64,000 bases of DNA from Scatophagus argus. Its lineage: Eukaryota > Chordata > Actinopteri > Scatophagidae. Made by a program: the position numbers and the translations under genes. How positions within the stretch are numbered: the first letter of the stretch is position 1; each line of letters starts with the position of its first letter. The notes beneath the pieces are model-generated. The model did not search any database and was not told the DNA's origin. It worked only from the letters and a program-made list of their open reading frames with translations. The DNA is taken from NCBI RefSeq assembly GCF_020382885.2, contig NC_058498.1, forward strand, positions 11,568,501 to 11,632,500. The letters are read 5' to 3'. Of the stretch, positions 47,471 to 62,845 are shown piece by piece.

Positions 47471-50400
47471 ACATGATTTCAAAGGAATTTTGATAATTTT
47501 TAAGTTTTAAATAATCATGGTCTGATCAGGGTTGAACTGCCGATAGACCCTCATGTATTTGTCGTAATGTGCCATATGTGAAGTCACCTCATAATTCTGC
47601 TCAACCAAAGCACTTCTCTGTGTAGTTCAACATGACTTTGATGTGCCATTGGTAGTGAAGGTTGGGAGTTCAAGATCCAAGTGCTGCAGAATAAATATCC
47701 TATATCTACTCAGGCTGCGTGAATTAAAGGTGAGACTTTAAAGTTTAATGACAATTTTGGTCCTTACAGTTCTGTTAATGGACCTGCCTGTGATTCTAAT
47801 TTTTCTTCTTCTTACTTTTTAAATCTTCCATCTCTTTATCCCTTTTCTTCTTCCACCTCTAAATGCCTGATCCCAACTCACTGCTGCACAGCAGCTATAA
47901 TTTCATCTTCAAACATAAAGAATAATATTTTGTAATGTTGTGTTTAAAACTTGACCAGTCAGAATTTAAAATGATGGCAGCTTTACCTGAGATAGAGCCG
48001 ACCTGACTGACACAAATATATTTTTACACAACTTGAAAAGTAAGTGAAAAAAGAAACTAAAATGAAAAGTTACTTTTTTAACAGCTGAGTTTTGCACTCA
48101 TTGCACTACTAATACTAAAGTATACATCGATGAAGTCTCTGCCCAGTTGCACAAATAGGAAATAGGCTTTGTTCTGTGTCAATTGTGCATCTGGACTTGA
48201 ATTTGAAAAAGGAGCAATTTCTCCAAACATCGGGTGCAATTTACAAATGAATTTCCTTCACGCTCGACTGCTTCATAAAAGAATTTGTCCTGACTCAGAT
48301 TGAACACAGTTGAATGATCCTATCCATATTCCTGACTTCTTTACAAGACAATGTTTTCCATTTTCTCAAACACAGAAGTCTAAAATTTCCATGTTCTCAG
48401 GTGCAACAAGTGTTACTGATTGGCCCTTTTTTCTGCCACCAACCTCTTGTTAGGGTACCAACTGGAACAAAATGACACTGGAGAGAACTTGTGCTCTTTC
48501 AAGGATGAAGGGGATCCTGTTGAGGTGACAAAGATTTACACTGCCACTTTTCACAACTGCACCAGATAAAATGGTCAGTATTGCTTTCATATGAATGATT
48601 TTCCAGTCATGGCAAATGTATTTAGTCATCTAATCTAGTAGAGATGCCTCTCAGTAGATCATGAGTTAACTATCTGAAAAATCTGCTTTCATATTTTCTT
48701 TTCTTTGCACATTTTATCTGTGTGCGGAAGCATGACTGCAACCACCAATTATTTTCCTTATCAATGAATCTGTTAATTATTTTCTTGATTAAATGATGAT
48801 TAAATCATTTGATCTAAAAATGCAACATGTCTGTGAAAAAATCCAATGATACTCTCTCAGTGAGAGAATGCGAGAACGTTTAGCTGACTAATGAATGATT
48901 AAGTGATGAATCACGTATTAGCATGATTTCCTATTGATTTTGAGGATCAAGGTAATTATTGTTTGTCCTTACACAGCATTGGGTTGCACAATAAAATGAA
49001 AGTTTTTATTCTCCTTTATTCCAGAACATATGCACGAGTAATAAAATTTAGTAAAGAATAGGATGAAAATAAATAGTTGAGTATGTGTGAGCATTCATGC
49101 ACACATGCCCACACATAAACAAACACAAAATTTTCTCATATATGACCTCATACACCTGCCATTCACACTTCCAAAATTACTGCATGTTATAATGTTAAAA
49201 ACTGCATTGATACATTCTGGCATGATGTGTTCTAACCTTTGGCACAATTGATTTATGCAAAGCTAAAGGTGAAGCCATTAGTTTCTGGTATGAGATCCCT
49301 CTGTGAGGCCGATTCTGAATTTATAAAATTTCAAGAAGCTCTGATAATTTAATTTGGAGTGCCCTTTTATAGGTTAGGTCACCTGCAGCGCGCCCTGCAA
49401 ATTGAATAAAGAACAGTAATAGAAAACAGGATGTCAGGTGGGCTCCCTGCTTATAAAATCATTAACAACAGTGTGTCTTTTCTCATAAAGGAGCCCATTT
49501 ATTCTGGGGAGGAAATGTTATGAAAGTGTAGGGAGCAACTCAATTTATTTTTCATTAGGAATTAACTCAGGAGAATCACAGAGAGGGTTAATAGCTGTAC
49601 ATGTACATCAGCAGTGTGAACTAATAGGTTTGAGAAAAGCCTGTTCAAAAGACTGCTGTACATTTTTTTTAAGTAATGCTCTCACCTTGTGTGCCTTTTT
49701 AAGTAAGTTGCTGTCCCCATGTTTAGTCTTAATTATATTGTGTATAAAATATTTAATAATGTGTGTATTGTACACATGGCAATCTAATTTTATTCTGATT
49801 CTGAAATTATTGCTTCTCAACATAATGTTGTTTTGTAAATTCCATGTATTCATCTTCATTGTAAAGAGGAATGTTAAGAGACAGAAACAGACTGCACCCC
49901 ACCCCCCACCCCCCACACACATTGGTCTCATGCTGATGGCTTTGTTTGGGTCACATCAGAATAATGCAACAGCCAGGTCAAATCCTCTCCATCTTTAACA
50001 GACTTCCACAGAGCTCCTGGTGCTCTCAGCATGATTCAGGCCATGGGCCGCAGGAGGTAGAAAACCCTGCCTAATCCCTTCAGTGCTTTTACAAATATCT
50101 ATATTTCCTCACTGAGGAGATCTGAAGATTACTGCTACAGCTTATGTATCTGTGGACAATGAGTTATTATTGTACCCACATGGTGGTTTTTCATCTGCCC
50201 AGCAATCTATTTTATGGCTCAAGCAGCTTTTCTGCCATGGATCTTGGGAATACAGTAGGCCTACAGTACATGTTGCAGCAGTTGCAAGACTCAGTGTTTC
50301 TTGTTCTTGTTTTTGGATTGCCAGGAGATTCAGCTGTAAACGAGAAACCCATCGTTTGCCCAACATCCGCGATCAACACCTGTTTTTGTAAGTTCCTAAT

Positions 50401-53400
50401 ATTTTAGTTCTATACTTTTTAAATCAAATATTAAAACAAAAAGTTTTGAAACTGCTCTGTCAGTAGAGTGAATTGGTTTTGGGAATAAGTATTATGGCAA
50501 AGTTACTTTTTATAAGGCTGTTGTGAGCTGGAAGTTGACACTGAGACCAGCAATGCTGTTCTGCTTTGAACAATTTCGGACCCTCAGGCAAAACATTTGG
50601 TCTTTTGGAAAGCTCTATTCCTGAATTATTTTGGCCAGATATTAAAGGTTGGGTCTAATTATAGTCCAACAAAGGCTGGATTGTTGTGGGTCATAATAGT
50701 ATCAATGTTTGAGCATTTATGTTCTGCTCTTATATCACAACACATACTGTATGTCGATCTGCTGTCAGCTAGTATTGGGACAGTTAAATTATTGGTCAGA
50801 CTTTGCTCCAAATGATGACTGGAGTAAATGAAAAAAAACTTGTTGTAATTTAAGATTGCCGTACAGGTCTGTGAGTTGACAGCGAAGCAAAATTAGAAGA
50901 ACGTCATATGATCATTTTACAGTAGAGATTGTTGTATATTTAACTTCAAGGTGACTGAAATCTGGATCTGAAATGTTAAGCTTAGTCAATCAAACAAGAA
51001 TTTTCAGATATTTTGTCTCAGTATCTGGCAGAAATGCAAGCTATTTGCTGGTTCCACCTTTTCAAATGACAGCATTTGATTCCTTTGTTTTTGATATATT
51101 GTAGTTGAACGAACGTTTCTGGCCTTTCAAATGGATTAAACAAGCACATTTCTGGCAAAAAATAATGAATTGAAAAAAATAACTTGCACTAGTTAATAAT
51201 AAAAATAATTGCTATTTTACGCTGTAAAGAAATCTCCACTGCAGTTACAAGGTTTTCACCTAAATGCAGTGATAAGACGATGCGATCTTGACCTTTTACT
51301 TTAGTTACTGTTTTTACGCTTCCTAACGGAGGGGCTCATACATAATGTCTGGCTTTCTTTCCCCTGCCTCTGCAGATGTAGTCTGCAACTGAAGAAAAGG
51401 AAACTCTGTAAAAATAAACAGCTGTTTTACACACTGTCATCTGCATACGTCACAATATTAAGTTCAATCGGACTCACTGTTGCCCTGAGTTTTTGCACTG
51501 TTTGCGTTCAGTAGAGAAATCTGCAATGTAAGATATGATTATAATGTAAGACGGAACTCTGAGTATACACACACTTATGGGTTATTCATGCAGGTTATGT
51601 AGCTTATTAATTAGTATAGTGCCTCTCTGGTGTGTTCCAATAAGGACTGGGCGTTTGAAGTGTTTCTTTACCAGCAGAGGATGCTCATGGCATCACAGCC
51701 AACTCTGCAGAAGAGCTCCTCTTCCTTTTCCCTGAAAGTTCACCCACCAGGGAGGCTCTGCTAATAAGTTCCCTGGGCTAAACACAACCTGCTTTCAGCC
51801 TCGTCTCTCCAACACATAGAGGACCAAACATGTATTTGTTCTTGTGGATTTTTCAGTTGAGCTTCTAATGGTTGTACAAAATATTCTGCTGCCTAGTGTG
51901 GGATTTTAAAATTTGAGTATTTGTATCGTGAAATATATATAAAAAAATCTTTTTGTGACTTTCAGTGTTCGCTCTTCTAACCACTTCACAGCAGTGAATA
52001 AGGATTAAATAAATTGCCTGGGTAAGGGCTGGACCAGTAATGGTCATATTTTCATAGCTTAAATCTGAAATGGAAATGAGAAGCAATTATAACAGTTTTT
52101 AATATTACCATTATTCCATAGTGACCCTTCATTTCACACATTTTGGGCACTTTGGTTAAAGCAGACTTGTGGAAAGTCATTCAGGTTTTTGTTTTTCTTT
52201 CTCTATGAAAGGGGTACTTTTCTCCGCTTTGACCTCTCGGTGGAGTGCTTTGTGTGCTCACTTTACTATTTTATTTTATTTTTTTCTTTTTCTGCTCGGT
52301 CAGGGTGTCTGACTGTCCAGGAACAGTCACCCAATCTGCAGAAGAGGGCTTTTACAGGCTTCTGTGATTTCTTGTGGGGAATCACATCCTCAAGTGTCCT
52401 CTATGACCACTGAATTGCAGCTGGCGGCTGTCATTAATGTGATTTCTTTCTGCTGAGTGAATGAAATTGACATTTAATGACAGATTTCATTTAGATACAA
52501 CACTTTAACATTCAAACTTCACAAAGCTGATAATAGATTCAAAGCAATGAGGCAATTAATGTATTTGTTGACAGAAAACTCATTGGCAGTAACTTTGATA
52601 ATCAGTTAATTGTTTGAGTCCAAATTTGAGTACAAATTCCTGTACCAGCTTCTCACATGTGAATACTTTGCTTGGTGCTCTGTCTTCCATGATCGTAAAC
52701 TGCATATTTTTGGATTTTTGGGCTCTAGAAAAATCTGATGGACCTTTTATTTACAATTTTCTGACACTTTAAAAACCACAGGCTTCAATGACTAATCAAG
52801 AAAATCAGCATATTGGATACATTTTATTAGATAGTTACATTTGTTGATGAATTAATAGAAGTGACAATGAGCTCGTTCTTAAATCACGATCTTGATTTCT
52901 TCATTCTGATTCTTAATCTTCATTTCTGAAATGACAGCGAACATGTATTTTCTTTCCACTGGCATCATAGAGCGTTTGTCCATCTTGAGCTCTCCCTTTG
53001 TTCTATTTTTCCTCCTCACTACATTTGTGTGAGAGTGATGCTGGTTGACACATATTTGGACAGGGCAGAGCCTCTTCTATCAGTGGAAGGTGTCCACATG
53101 CTTGTGAAGTTATCACCCCCAACAGATCAAAGACAGTTGGCACATTATTTATGCATTGCTGAAAGGTGAGGTATTCAGCTGAAGTCAGGCAGCAAAGCAT
53201 AACCATCCCTTATTCTGAAGTAATGACTTCCTCTTGATTGAGTGCTCCCAGTCAGACTCTTCTTTGTGTCCTTTTGCTTTGTTCTCCGTAAAAGGCTACT
53301 CTGTGAGACATGAGACCCCAAGAAAAAGTACCCATAAACAGTATTATTCATTCTTTTTTTCAAAAATTGCACAGTGAACTATATTCAAAGAGTAGCATAA

Positions 53401-56400
53401 TTAAATTTGAAGCTTCATGTCACACCAGCAAACTAGGATAGAGCAACACCAAATTCCCCTTACCACAGTTTTTATGAGGAGTGGACTTTTGTAATATATA
53501 TTATAGCCAAAAAGTACATTCAAAGAAATAACTCTTATCTTTTGCTGACTCCATAAAACTTGATAAAAAAAATCAATAATGACTCAAACATACATGCTTA
53601 ACTTCCAGGTTGCTTTCCCCACACTCTGATGATTCTCAAAAAACATTGTTTTATGGAGGCAACACAGTGTTGAGCATGAGGCTACTCTCGCTCCCCTTTA
53701 CTCTCAGGTCTAAGGCAGCAACCATGGTCCGTACATTTCAGCAGCTTCCAGAGTTAGACGTACAGGGGCCAAGTGAGCTCAACACACTGCAACTTAAGGA
53801 AACACAGCACACAAATAGACAAAACTCGAGCAAATGAAGAAAAAAGAATTTCAGCAACTCGACCACAGATGCAGTGTTTAGAAGTGTGCTGGGTTTCCTG
53901 AATCAAAGCCCCCCTGTCCATGATGTTCTGGAAACAGTACAAGAGGTGACAGTAATGCCTTTTGATGTGACGTGCTCAGGTCTTATGATTGCATCTTGTG
54001 GCCAAACCAGCTTTGTGAGTAGTTTAATAGCCCTAAGGACCCTGACACACCAAAGTTGGGGCATTTCTGAGCGGCAGTGGCCATAGTTTTTCCTCTGCGT
54101 CTTGAACGTTGGAACTAGTTGACCTTTGTTAGCAGTGATTGAACATGTCGAATTTGCAGCAGGACCAGTTGATGAGATTAAATCTGATTGGCTGTTCAGC
54201 TGGCTAATACATAAATATTTTCAGAACGACATGGCCATCTATTATGAAGCGAGCGAAGACCAGCTGAAATCATCTTAAGTCAACACTACTGTATCATAGC
54301 AGCGGCTGTTTCTGTATTACTTTGTGTTGTGTGTATTTGCTTTGTGTTTGTATATTTGGTTGTTTTTGTTTATTTGCAGCACATTTCTGTGTTGCTTGAG
54401 AAAACACATGTTTTCATTGTTTTTTTAGTTACCACAGATATATGTATCTGAATGATTAGCTCATATGTTTAAAACTAAAACTCCTAAAGCTATTGCTAAT
54501 GCTCATGTCACATTTGACTTATGCACTGTAGGAATTAAGCGATCACTGGTCTTGCTTACTGTTTTGTTTGTCTCAGCTGCTGCAACTGATAATGAGGCAA
54601 CATTAAAAGATCAGTGCCACTTTAATCAAATGTTTCTGATGACCAGTGGAAGCAGATTTAAGCAACATGCTCACAAAGGACTATTTTCACTCAAAGGTCA
54701 TCCAGGATAAGTGGGGAGAAGAAGGTACACCTCGTCACTTTTTGAAGGACTAAGTGTTCTGCACTGAAATAGACCACTGGGAGACTCAAATGACTCAAAA
54801 GGCTATATCAGCGAGCACTTGTGGTCGACGTTATTTATTTATTAATTTGAGGCCTGTCTACTGACACATCTGAGTGGTCTAATTGCTGCGAATTGACACC
54901 GGTTACTGTCCATAATGGGAGCTTGGGAGTCTTTCCTAACCGCGGCTCATTCAGCCGCCCCTCGCTGCAACTTAACTGCCCTTAAAATGTCTGATTGCAA
55001 CACGGGAGCTGTGGGGCGAGACAGGATTATCAGTCTTTGTTGTGTGACTGTGTCTATTATCCTGACCTCTATTCACAGTGGGCCCTTAGGAGTGTCGCTT
55101 CCAGCCACACGGCAAACTACCCCATCCCCGACAAACAACAAGTGAACCAGAGATCTCTCCCTGTCCCAATGCACTAGACACTTACAGCTCCAACACTGGG
55201 CAAAGCACTCCTCTGCAGGTAAGGCCATCAAATCCCTATTGATTTAATAAAGATAAATTGGAGGCACTTCCTTTCAATGTTATTGCAGCAGAAACGATTG
55301 ATTGTTTGTGTTGACTGGTGATATTGTCACCCAGTTGGGTGACTACTGTTAGTTTAGGAAGTTCATTATTACTGAGCAGCTGCTGGCAGAGCCTTCAATA
55401 GGGAGATAAAATGCAGGCAAAATGTTTGAGCAGCTCTTAGTGCGCTTGGTTGTTCAACATGCCAGTGATGAACTGTGTGAGCTCTGTAGCTGTGTGCTTG
55501 TGTGTGCGCGCCTGTGATTTTGGAGGAGGGATGGGCACGTCGATGTGAGAATATTTTTTGCAAAAAAAAAGTCTAACATTTATTTATTTTTATTCAGTAT
55601 CCTCTGTTGTGTTTTTTTCTGTTTTGCATATTAAGATAAAAGTTGGCCACATACAGTTTGAGATTACTTGGATGATATTTTTTATTTTATTTACATTCCT
55701 GAGTAAACTGTTTTAACGTTTTAACATTGTACTTCTCAATATTGAAACAATTTTCCCTGTAAAACCTAAATTTAAGAAATGTGTGTTCTGTCACTAGATA
55801 TTTTTCTTCAGTAAAATTGTCTGTGTTACAGACTACATTTTTAGAAATAAGTGTGAGGAAATGGGTTAGAATCAGCAGTTCAGTGGTGATTTTAATTCAT
55901 TATTAATAATATGTTTTGGTGACCAACATTTCATTTGACATCTGATAGTAAAAAATAATAATGTTGATAGAGTACCTCAATTTGAGGGGAAATTTATCTA
56001 TGAAGACCCTGCATCAGGAAATTAAACTTGTCTCCTCTTTTATAAATTCATAAAATTTTGACATTGTTATGTATTTGATGTGGTCACCTTTTGTATTAAC
56101 ATTTAATATTATTCTAGATGAAAATTATCTTGCAGTACAAGTTCCAAAGCTTTTTTTCTCTTTGTGCTACTGACATATGGTAGGTGGATGGAATATGGTA
56201 TGGAATATTGTATATGGTATACAACATCGCCAGAGGACATACATACGGACCCTTTTAACTGCTCACAGAGGTTTGTGGACTGAGGTCTGGCACAACGCAG
56301 CACACAGGCATAGAAGGCTTTATAATCCAGTTCCATAAATACATATCCATTAAAGCACAACTGATTAATTTATTATGTTTATTTTCATGGTGAATGTCAT

Positions 56401-57544
56401 GTACCCTATATAAAAACTCTCTGCAATCACAAAGATGTGAGGGTGCCAAAGGTTTTTTTTTTAGGGCTTCTGTGGCATATATTCAGCATTTAAATGTGAC
56501 CTAAAACCTAAATACACACATGATGAATGAAGGATGAAGAGAGAGAATTGATTTTTTTTTTTCCTTCTTTTGCTTTTAGTGTTCGCATAGTCGATTGAAA
56601 TGTCTTTGCTGTCATGGCAGGATAAAAAGAGAAAAGGGCATTGAAGTTAACATCATTATTCATTAAGTCTTTTATAAAGCCAAATATGGTGGTTCTTTGG
56701 TTTCCCTGAGTTTATTCTTTCAGAAAAACAATATGAGCATATTCTTCTCTATCTGCCTTGAAAACTTTCAACCACAGAAAGTGTGAATTCACTTTGTTTC
56801 TGCGAGGCCTGATTCACCGCAGATTGCTTAATGGTTTGAAACTCACCCCTGACAGCACCATTAGAGACTTGTACAGAGATAATTTCCAGTGAGGCCCATT
56901 AGAGATGTTTTATGCAATCTTTGTTGCTGAAGAGTATTGAAATGGGTCATTCTACCAGTGTATGCTGTTGGACAAAAGTGAAAAGAAAACATAAACCGGT
57001 TTGAAACAGATTAACAATTTCTAAAACCACAGCTTTTAGAAACCCAGAGCAAAAAGCACACATTTTAGGATAAAAGCCGAATGAATTGACAGATAGGGGC
57101 ATTAGTTGGGTGGTTTTCTACCTCACACATACTGCGTAATTAGACACAGTTTTACAGACATTTGTTGAGAACAAATCGGCAATGGTTTGGCCTCCTCTGG
57201 TTACAGGAAATAACTCTTTAAACTCACTTGGTAGATTGTTATTGCTGGGGTTATCTCAAAGTTGTCCCACTGTCAAACAGAGCTGGTCTGCAAACTGCAG
57301 AGTCTTACTTATCCTCCCTCAGCCCACTACATCAGATGGGGATGATTGCAGTCTTGAAATCAATGAAACCACAAACCTCCCTGATAATATTCCCTCTTGG
57401 GGTGCAGTGGTAGATACAGTTGGGTCACTATTTATCCATCTACCGGAGACTATAGTGGAGACATTTGTGGGCTCATTTTGTGGACTGTTCTCCAAGATAT
57501 GTTATGAAATGAAATAAGATATGGAATAAAATAAAATACTGCTA
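47471..57544. other. Gene-poor stretch, no exon supported
   Basis: Both strands were read for exons with splice borders and recognisable protein; none was found. A C-rich run lies at 49,897-49,920. Blocks such as 49,380-49,560, 54,850-55,200 and 56,790-56,940 are less AT-rich and less repetitive than their surroundings and could be conserved non-coding elements, but nothing in the sequence alone proves it. Confidence 0.45.
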
Positions 57545-57630
57545 ACCTGGATTCTCATTGATAATCCAGGTCAGAAGGTTTTGATGTTTGTGCTTTTTCT
57601 TCCTCAGTGTTGAGAGGAAACACTGAGGAA
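57545..57630. repeat. Two adjacent hairpins
   Basis: ACCTGGATT/AATCCAGGT (57,545-57,553 and 57,563-57,571) is a 9-bp stem. TTCCTCAGTGTT/AACACTGAGGAA (57,600-57,611 and 57,619-57,630) is a perfect 12-bp stem with a 7-nt GAGAGGA loop. Confidence 0.85.
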
Positions 57631-60600
57631 CACTTGTACATGATGGCACTTTTGTTCTTTGGATTTGTGAGATCACGAGCCTCTGGAGAAACATCCAAGG
57701 ATGTCTAAGTGGACAAATTTGACAATATAAAAGTCTCTCAAGCCCTCCGATCAATCTTTGCTTTTCACTGCATTATTCCCCAAACAATAAAAAGACTATC
57801 AGATTAATATATAGTCTTTTCTTGGGCTGGGATTTATCCTTGTGGGGCGGGCAATGTCTCCTTGCCGCTGAGCAGTAAGTAGGATTTGGTTGACAGAGCA
57901 CAGCGGGCCTAGAGATGTCTCTGCATTTGAGGTCACTGGTGGAAGCAAAGTTATCTAAAGCCCCAGTTTGGGTCGATTTTCCTCCTCCCTCATTCCAGAG
58001 TGAGTGTCAGAGATTAGTAGTGCATCCATCCTCCGTGACCTCTAGGAGCTGAAGAGATACTGCGTTGCCATCTTGTGACATGTCAAACAATGTGAGGCCA
58101 AGACTGCCATTTCAATGCCATGCTATGCTACTGGATGTCCCTTTTGTTAAATGCTTTAGAATGGTGGCCTTGCATATAAATTCAGTCAGCAGGCCTATGC
58201 ACCATCATAGGCACCATCCCCCATTCCCTGAACTGGCTTTTGGAGACTGCAAAGTTGTTCTGCAGAGGCATCTACTGTAGGGGCACTGAAGCACTGAAGT
58301 TATGCAGGAATGTTTTAGATGAATTTGCAGATATCTCTTGAGATTGTTAAGCGGCAGTTTCAGGAACATTTTTGTTGTGATGTACTAATTTAGTAAAACA
58401 TAATTTTTCTGCAGCTTAACTTTCTATGTCACAGCAATTTCCTTTAAAGACATAATTTCACATACCATCTTTATTGTCATTTTTTTTCTCCATCTATTGC
58501 AAGACGCAGCCATTTCCTTGCCTCTTACCAACTTACTTTTCTGAAACTGTTATCCTTGCTTAGATGTCAATTGTAATCATACAGAACACAACTGTTGGGT
58601 AAAAATCATTCATTGGGGTCTCGCATTTTTTAGCATAATTTGCTACTTGATAAAGGTCCATAGTCTGATGATTAATTGACGGACCTTCACGCATGATTAA
58701 TCAACCGTTATTAGACATTCAAACCCCAGATTCCGGCATCTCTCTCATTTTGACTGACAAGCTGGTGGTGGAAGAAGACTAAACTAATAGAAATAGTGTC
58801 AAAATGTCAAACGGACCATCTCTGAGAACATCAACAAAATGTCTGTATTGAATCTCTCTAAGGCCTCAGTATTCCCTGGCCCAAACCACAGAACTCAATA
58901 AAACCAGAAAACTAGCATAAAAACCTCAGTCAGATATCTGACATTCCCATTTCTGAGGCTGTCAGGCCTTCTCATAGTTCTGGCGTTGTGTGATGTATAA
59001 ATCGTTCCCCTAAGGAAGTGCGAAGAGTTACTCAAAAACCATAGATCGCATCCACCATGTTAGACGTGAACATGTCAGGCCAAAAGGCATATTTTACAAT
59101 ATCTTGTGAAAAGATCTGCAGATATATATCAAGGTGGGTATTGGCATGGTTAATGCATTATCTCAGAATAACAAACTGTCTGTTCTGAATATCAATAGTG
59201 ATAGTAAAACCCTCGAAAGTGACACACTTCCAGTGATGAACACAAAACCACTTTAAAAAAAAGTAGAGCAGGGGAAACTCCCGTTTTTTCTGAATACCAT
59301 CCCTCCAAATGTCTCCAGTGAAGCCATTAACTCTGCTTTTAAAGAACGACTGCAAAAGTACATCATTCAGACAGATTTCTAATTTTTTTTCCTTATGCTT
59401 TTGTTTTTGATGTATATAGTATAGCTAGTGTGTATATTATGATCTATTATTTATGCCTTGGCCTTTGTATATATGGCCGAAAGTAAAACTCATAAACTCA
59501 TCTCAGTAGGGACATGAAGAGCCTTCTGAAGCAGGATGCAGCAAGTGCTTCAATCAAAAACAGGAAATCCCCCTTTTGGTGGTTTTCCACATTTTAAACA
59601 GTGCAAATTTGTATAGATGGATCTGTTTATTATGTGTATGCATCTGATTAGCTGTTCTTTCTCTTTATCTACACCAAGATATGAATATTGACTTGACATC
59701 TGTTCTGGCAAATCAGAAAAGAAAAAGAAAAATGAGGTCAGCTCATGCAATGTGAGACAACTTCCTTTAGTAAGTAATCTACTGTATTTAGATATCTAAT
59801 TTAACTGAACAGTCTCTTTCCTAAAGGAGTCAGCGTATGACCAGAAGTTGACTTTTAGACATCTCTTCTGTTTATCTGCCATTTCTCACTGCTTGTGGAT
59901 GCTACATGGAAAGCAGAAATAATAATTTGGGGGAAAGAAAAAAAAAATGTGGCTCATGATGCCGCACTACACCAGGCAGCAAAGGTGTTTGAATTCACCT
60001 TGTTAATAGTGTGAGACATGGCCCTTCAGGTCATCAATTATTATAAATTAATGATTTTAAAAACTGCAATTACACCAGGGGTTGTGAATTATTTAATAAG
60101 GATTAGGAGGACATTGTCCTCTCTGTGCCAATGTTTTCAAGTAAAGTAGGTTATTTTGAAGGTGTTTTTATTGTCACTTTTCTGCATGGCCATTCAAGCA
60201 CATGGAGAGAATATATAATTTCACCTATTAGTTTTTTACTTCAAAAATTGTCATGGGGTTCATTGGTTATATTCATTAAAACGGTTTCATAGAAAGTCAT
60301 AGACAAAAATGTAAACTAAGATTGTTTGTGCTTATGTTATATCATTTGGAGCATTCCTGTGTTCTTACAAGTCAGGACACTCTGCAGCTACATGCTTGCT
60401 TAAAGTCTGATATTTATTTACTGGTGTTTTCTGGTTCATTTCAATGCAAATTACACAAGAGCTGCATATGCATAAATTCACAGCAGCGGACATTGTGAAT
60501 CTCATTTCCATGGAGCCGCGCTTGCGTGCTAGTTTGTATTGATTTCAGTGGTGTGAAAGGAAGCCAACTTCATATACATTGTAACCTGACATTCAACTTC

Positions 60601-62845
60601 AAATAATATGTCACTCTTGCAGTGCTGCTGCATTTTGTTTATCTGAATCTTAAAGGAAAAACTCAAGTAGATGCTCTGGGTAAAGTAAAATAGAAATTGC
60701 TTTTCATTATGCCCACGCTCTTGACTGGAATAAAGCTTGGTGTGTGATGGGTCGTGTTTATTGTGGAGGTGTCAGCAGGTCCACACAGCCAGACTGGACT
60801 GTTATAATAAGCATATAATTCAAGTTGTCAGCCCCTTTCCACGTTGCAACATAGGGAAGAAGCTGTCCATCAAGTGCTGCAGCTTGCCTTTTTAAATGGC
60901 CCTTTTCAACTGATACTAGCCGCTCGGGCACTTGCATTCCAGTTTCATGCATGGCACTTTCATTACATTACAATTTTAAGAGCACTTTGAGGGCTGTTTA
61001 AGTAGTGTTTAAAAGGAAACTATTCATATTACTCTTAACTGGGTGGAACAGGCGGTCAGGACCTGAGTCATACTACCAATGATATGGCCTTGCCTCAATA
61101 AGGGTTTTAACAATATGCCTGGCAGTCAGGAGTTAATGATGAGTATTGGACGGAATGTCATTATGTGCTTAGTGTTCATTTCCAAGAGCTTTGCCACATA
61201 ATGTGCTACCTGGGCCCAAGGCAGAATCTGTGTTTGTACCTAGATAGGACCCTAGCTGTGTGTTCCACAGAGATAGCAAACTACAAAAGTACCCATGACC
61301 AAAATGCTGATAATGGAATCTGTGACATTTGATGTGTTAGTTTAATCCCTCCACTTTGAGACTCCCTCACTTTATTTATCAATTCATTTTGCGAATTTGG
61401 CCCACCTTGGCTGAGAGGGGTTTGGATTTGTGGCTGCAGGAGGACTTTCAGTTGATTGATATGTTATTCATCTAAAACATGTCTTGATTGAATGTTTAGA
61501 ACTTTTCTGCCCTCAATGGTAGGGATAGGTTTATAATTTTTGATTCATGAGGAACTTCATGCAGTAAAGAAACCATATCAATGTCTGTGCAAGTATGAGG
61601 TGGAGAGAGAGTCCAAGCATACTGTACAAAAAGAATAATCCCACTTAATGAAATGAAAAGGCAACCAAATGAACTGATCAACCAAGGCACCACAAGGCCT
61701 AACATCTGCGCTGGATTGTTGACATGATATTACCACGTATATATTAATAACACAATATTAGTATTAAATTTTTTATTTAATATCATTGTCAATACCGGTA
61801 TATTGCAACACTTCAAATTTGAAACATTGTAGTTCACTACAGCCTCATTGGTTAGGCCGATACTGACCTTCAGGTGATTGTCATTGCAGCATATGATGCA
61901 TCTTTCAATCAGTCTCTGCATATATTATGGGTTGGGACAGACATGGATGCATGCAGCTTGTCTGGTGTGGGAAAGATACAATCATGAGGCAGTTTAAGTT
62001 TTTATTGTTTGTTTGTTTTACATTTTTTTCTCTTGATTTGCAAATCAAACCAACCTCAATGTTGAGAAACTAAGCACTAAATCAATGAATACTAGATGGT
62101 GTCCAGTTGCTATCACTTGGTCAACATGAAGCGAATGGATGCAAAATGTCCTCTTAATATCATCAGTGATTTTGCGGTATAGGTCGCCGCTCACCATTTA
62201 GCATTAAGAATCAATTCGGAGATATTCTCCCTAAAACCCAGGCATAGGACAGCTGTACTGTGATTCATAGTAGCATCATGTTAGCAATGGAAACCAACTC
62301 CATAAAAAATAACATAAATACATTACAACTAAATCCTTCACTAATGAGCAAAGCAGATGCAACAAGGGCATGGAAGATGCTGAATATGAAAAATCAATGA
62401 ATAAACTGTATGAGTGCCCAGATATCATAGCCTGCTACTGTACATGCTGTATGGGCTTTTTTTGAGATGAGTGAGATTACTATGCTATTACTAGGCTTTC
62501 TTCGTTGAATCGACTTCAGAGCAGTCTGTTTTCAGATGCCTCTCCAAGTACTACCACATGCCATGATTAATTCAGCCGTAATATATGTTAATGTATGTTA
62601 ATCTGTGCCACTGATATGCTAATGATTACCTTACTCCCACAATCCAACTAGTCCGTGATGGCAGCACACACGCATTGAAGGAGGTGCCATGTTGAAATTC
62701 TGTGTGAGCATTGTCGTAAAATCTGTATTTATTCAGTAGACCTGTGCTGCTTTGTGAGTTGTTTGTGGCAAACATGAAGCTTCTCTTAACATTTCTATGA
62801 AATTATAAAATGGAAACAAATCAGGCCAGTGGTTGCATTATAAAT
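57631..62845. other. Gene-poor stretch, no exon supported
   Basis: No protein family could be recognised. Open frames at 58,065, 59,158, 60,758 and 61,496 look random and have no splice context. The right end may be downstream flank of the gene at 63.3 kb. Confidence 0.45.

Noticed and set aside
54035..54250. CCCTGACACACCAAAG at about 54,040 as the end of a transposon
   Set aside because: The word resembles ends of some fish repeats, but no matching inverted end was found nearby.
57182..57517. 111-codon plus-strand frame
   Set aside because: No family resemblance, no splice context and ordinary composition; longest-frame-by-chance is adequate.
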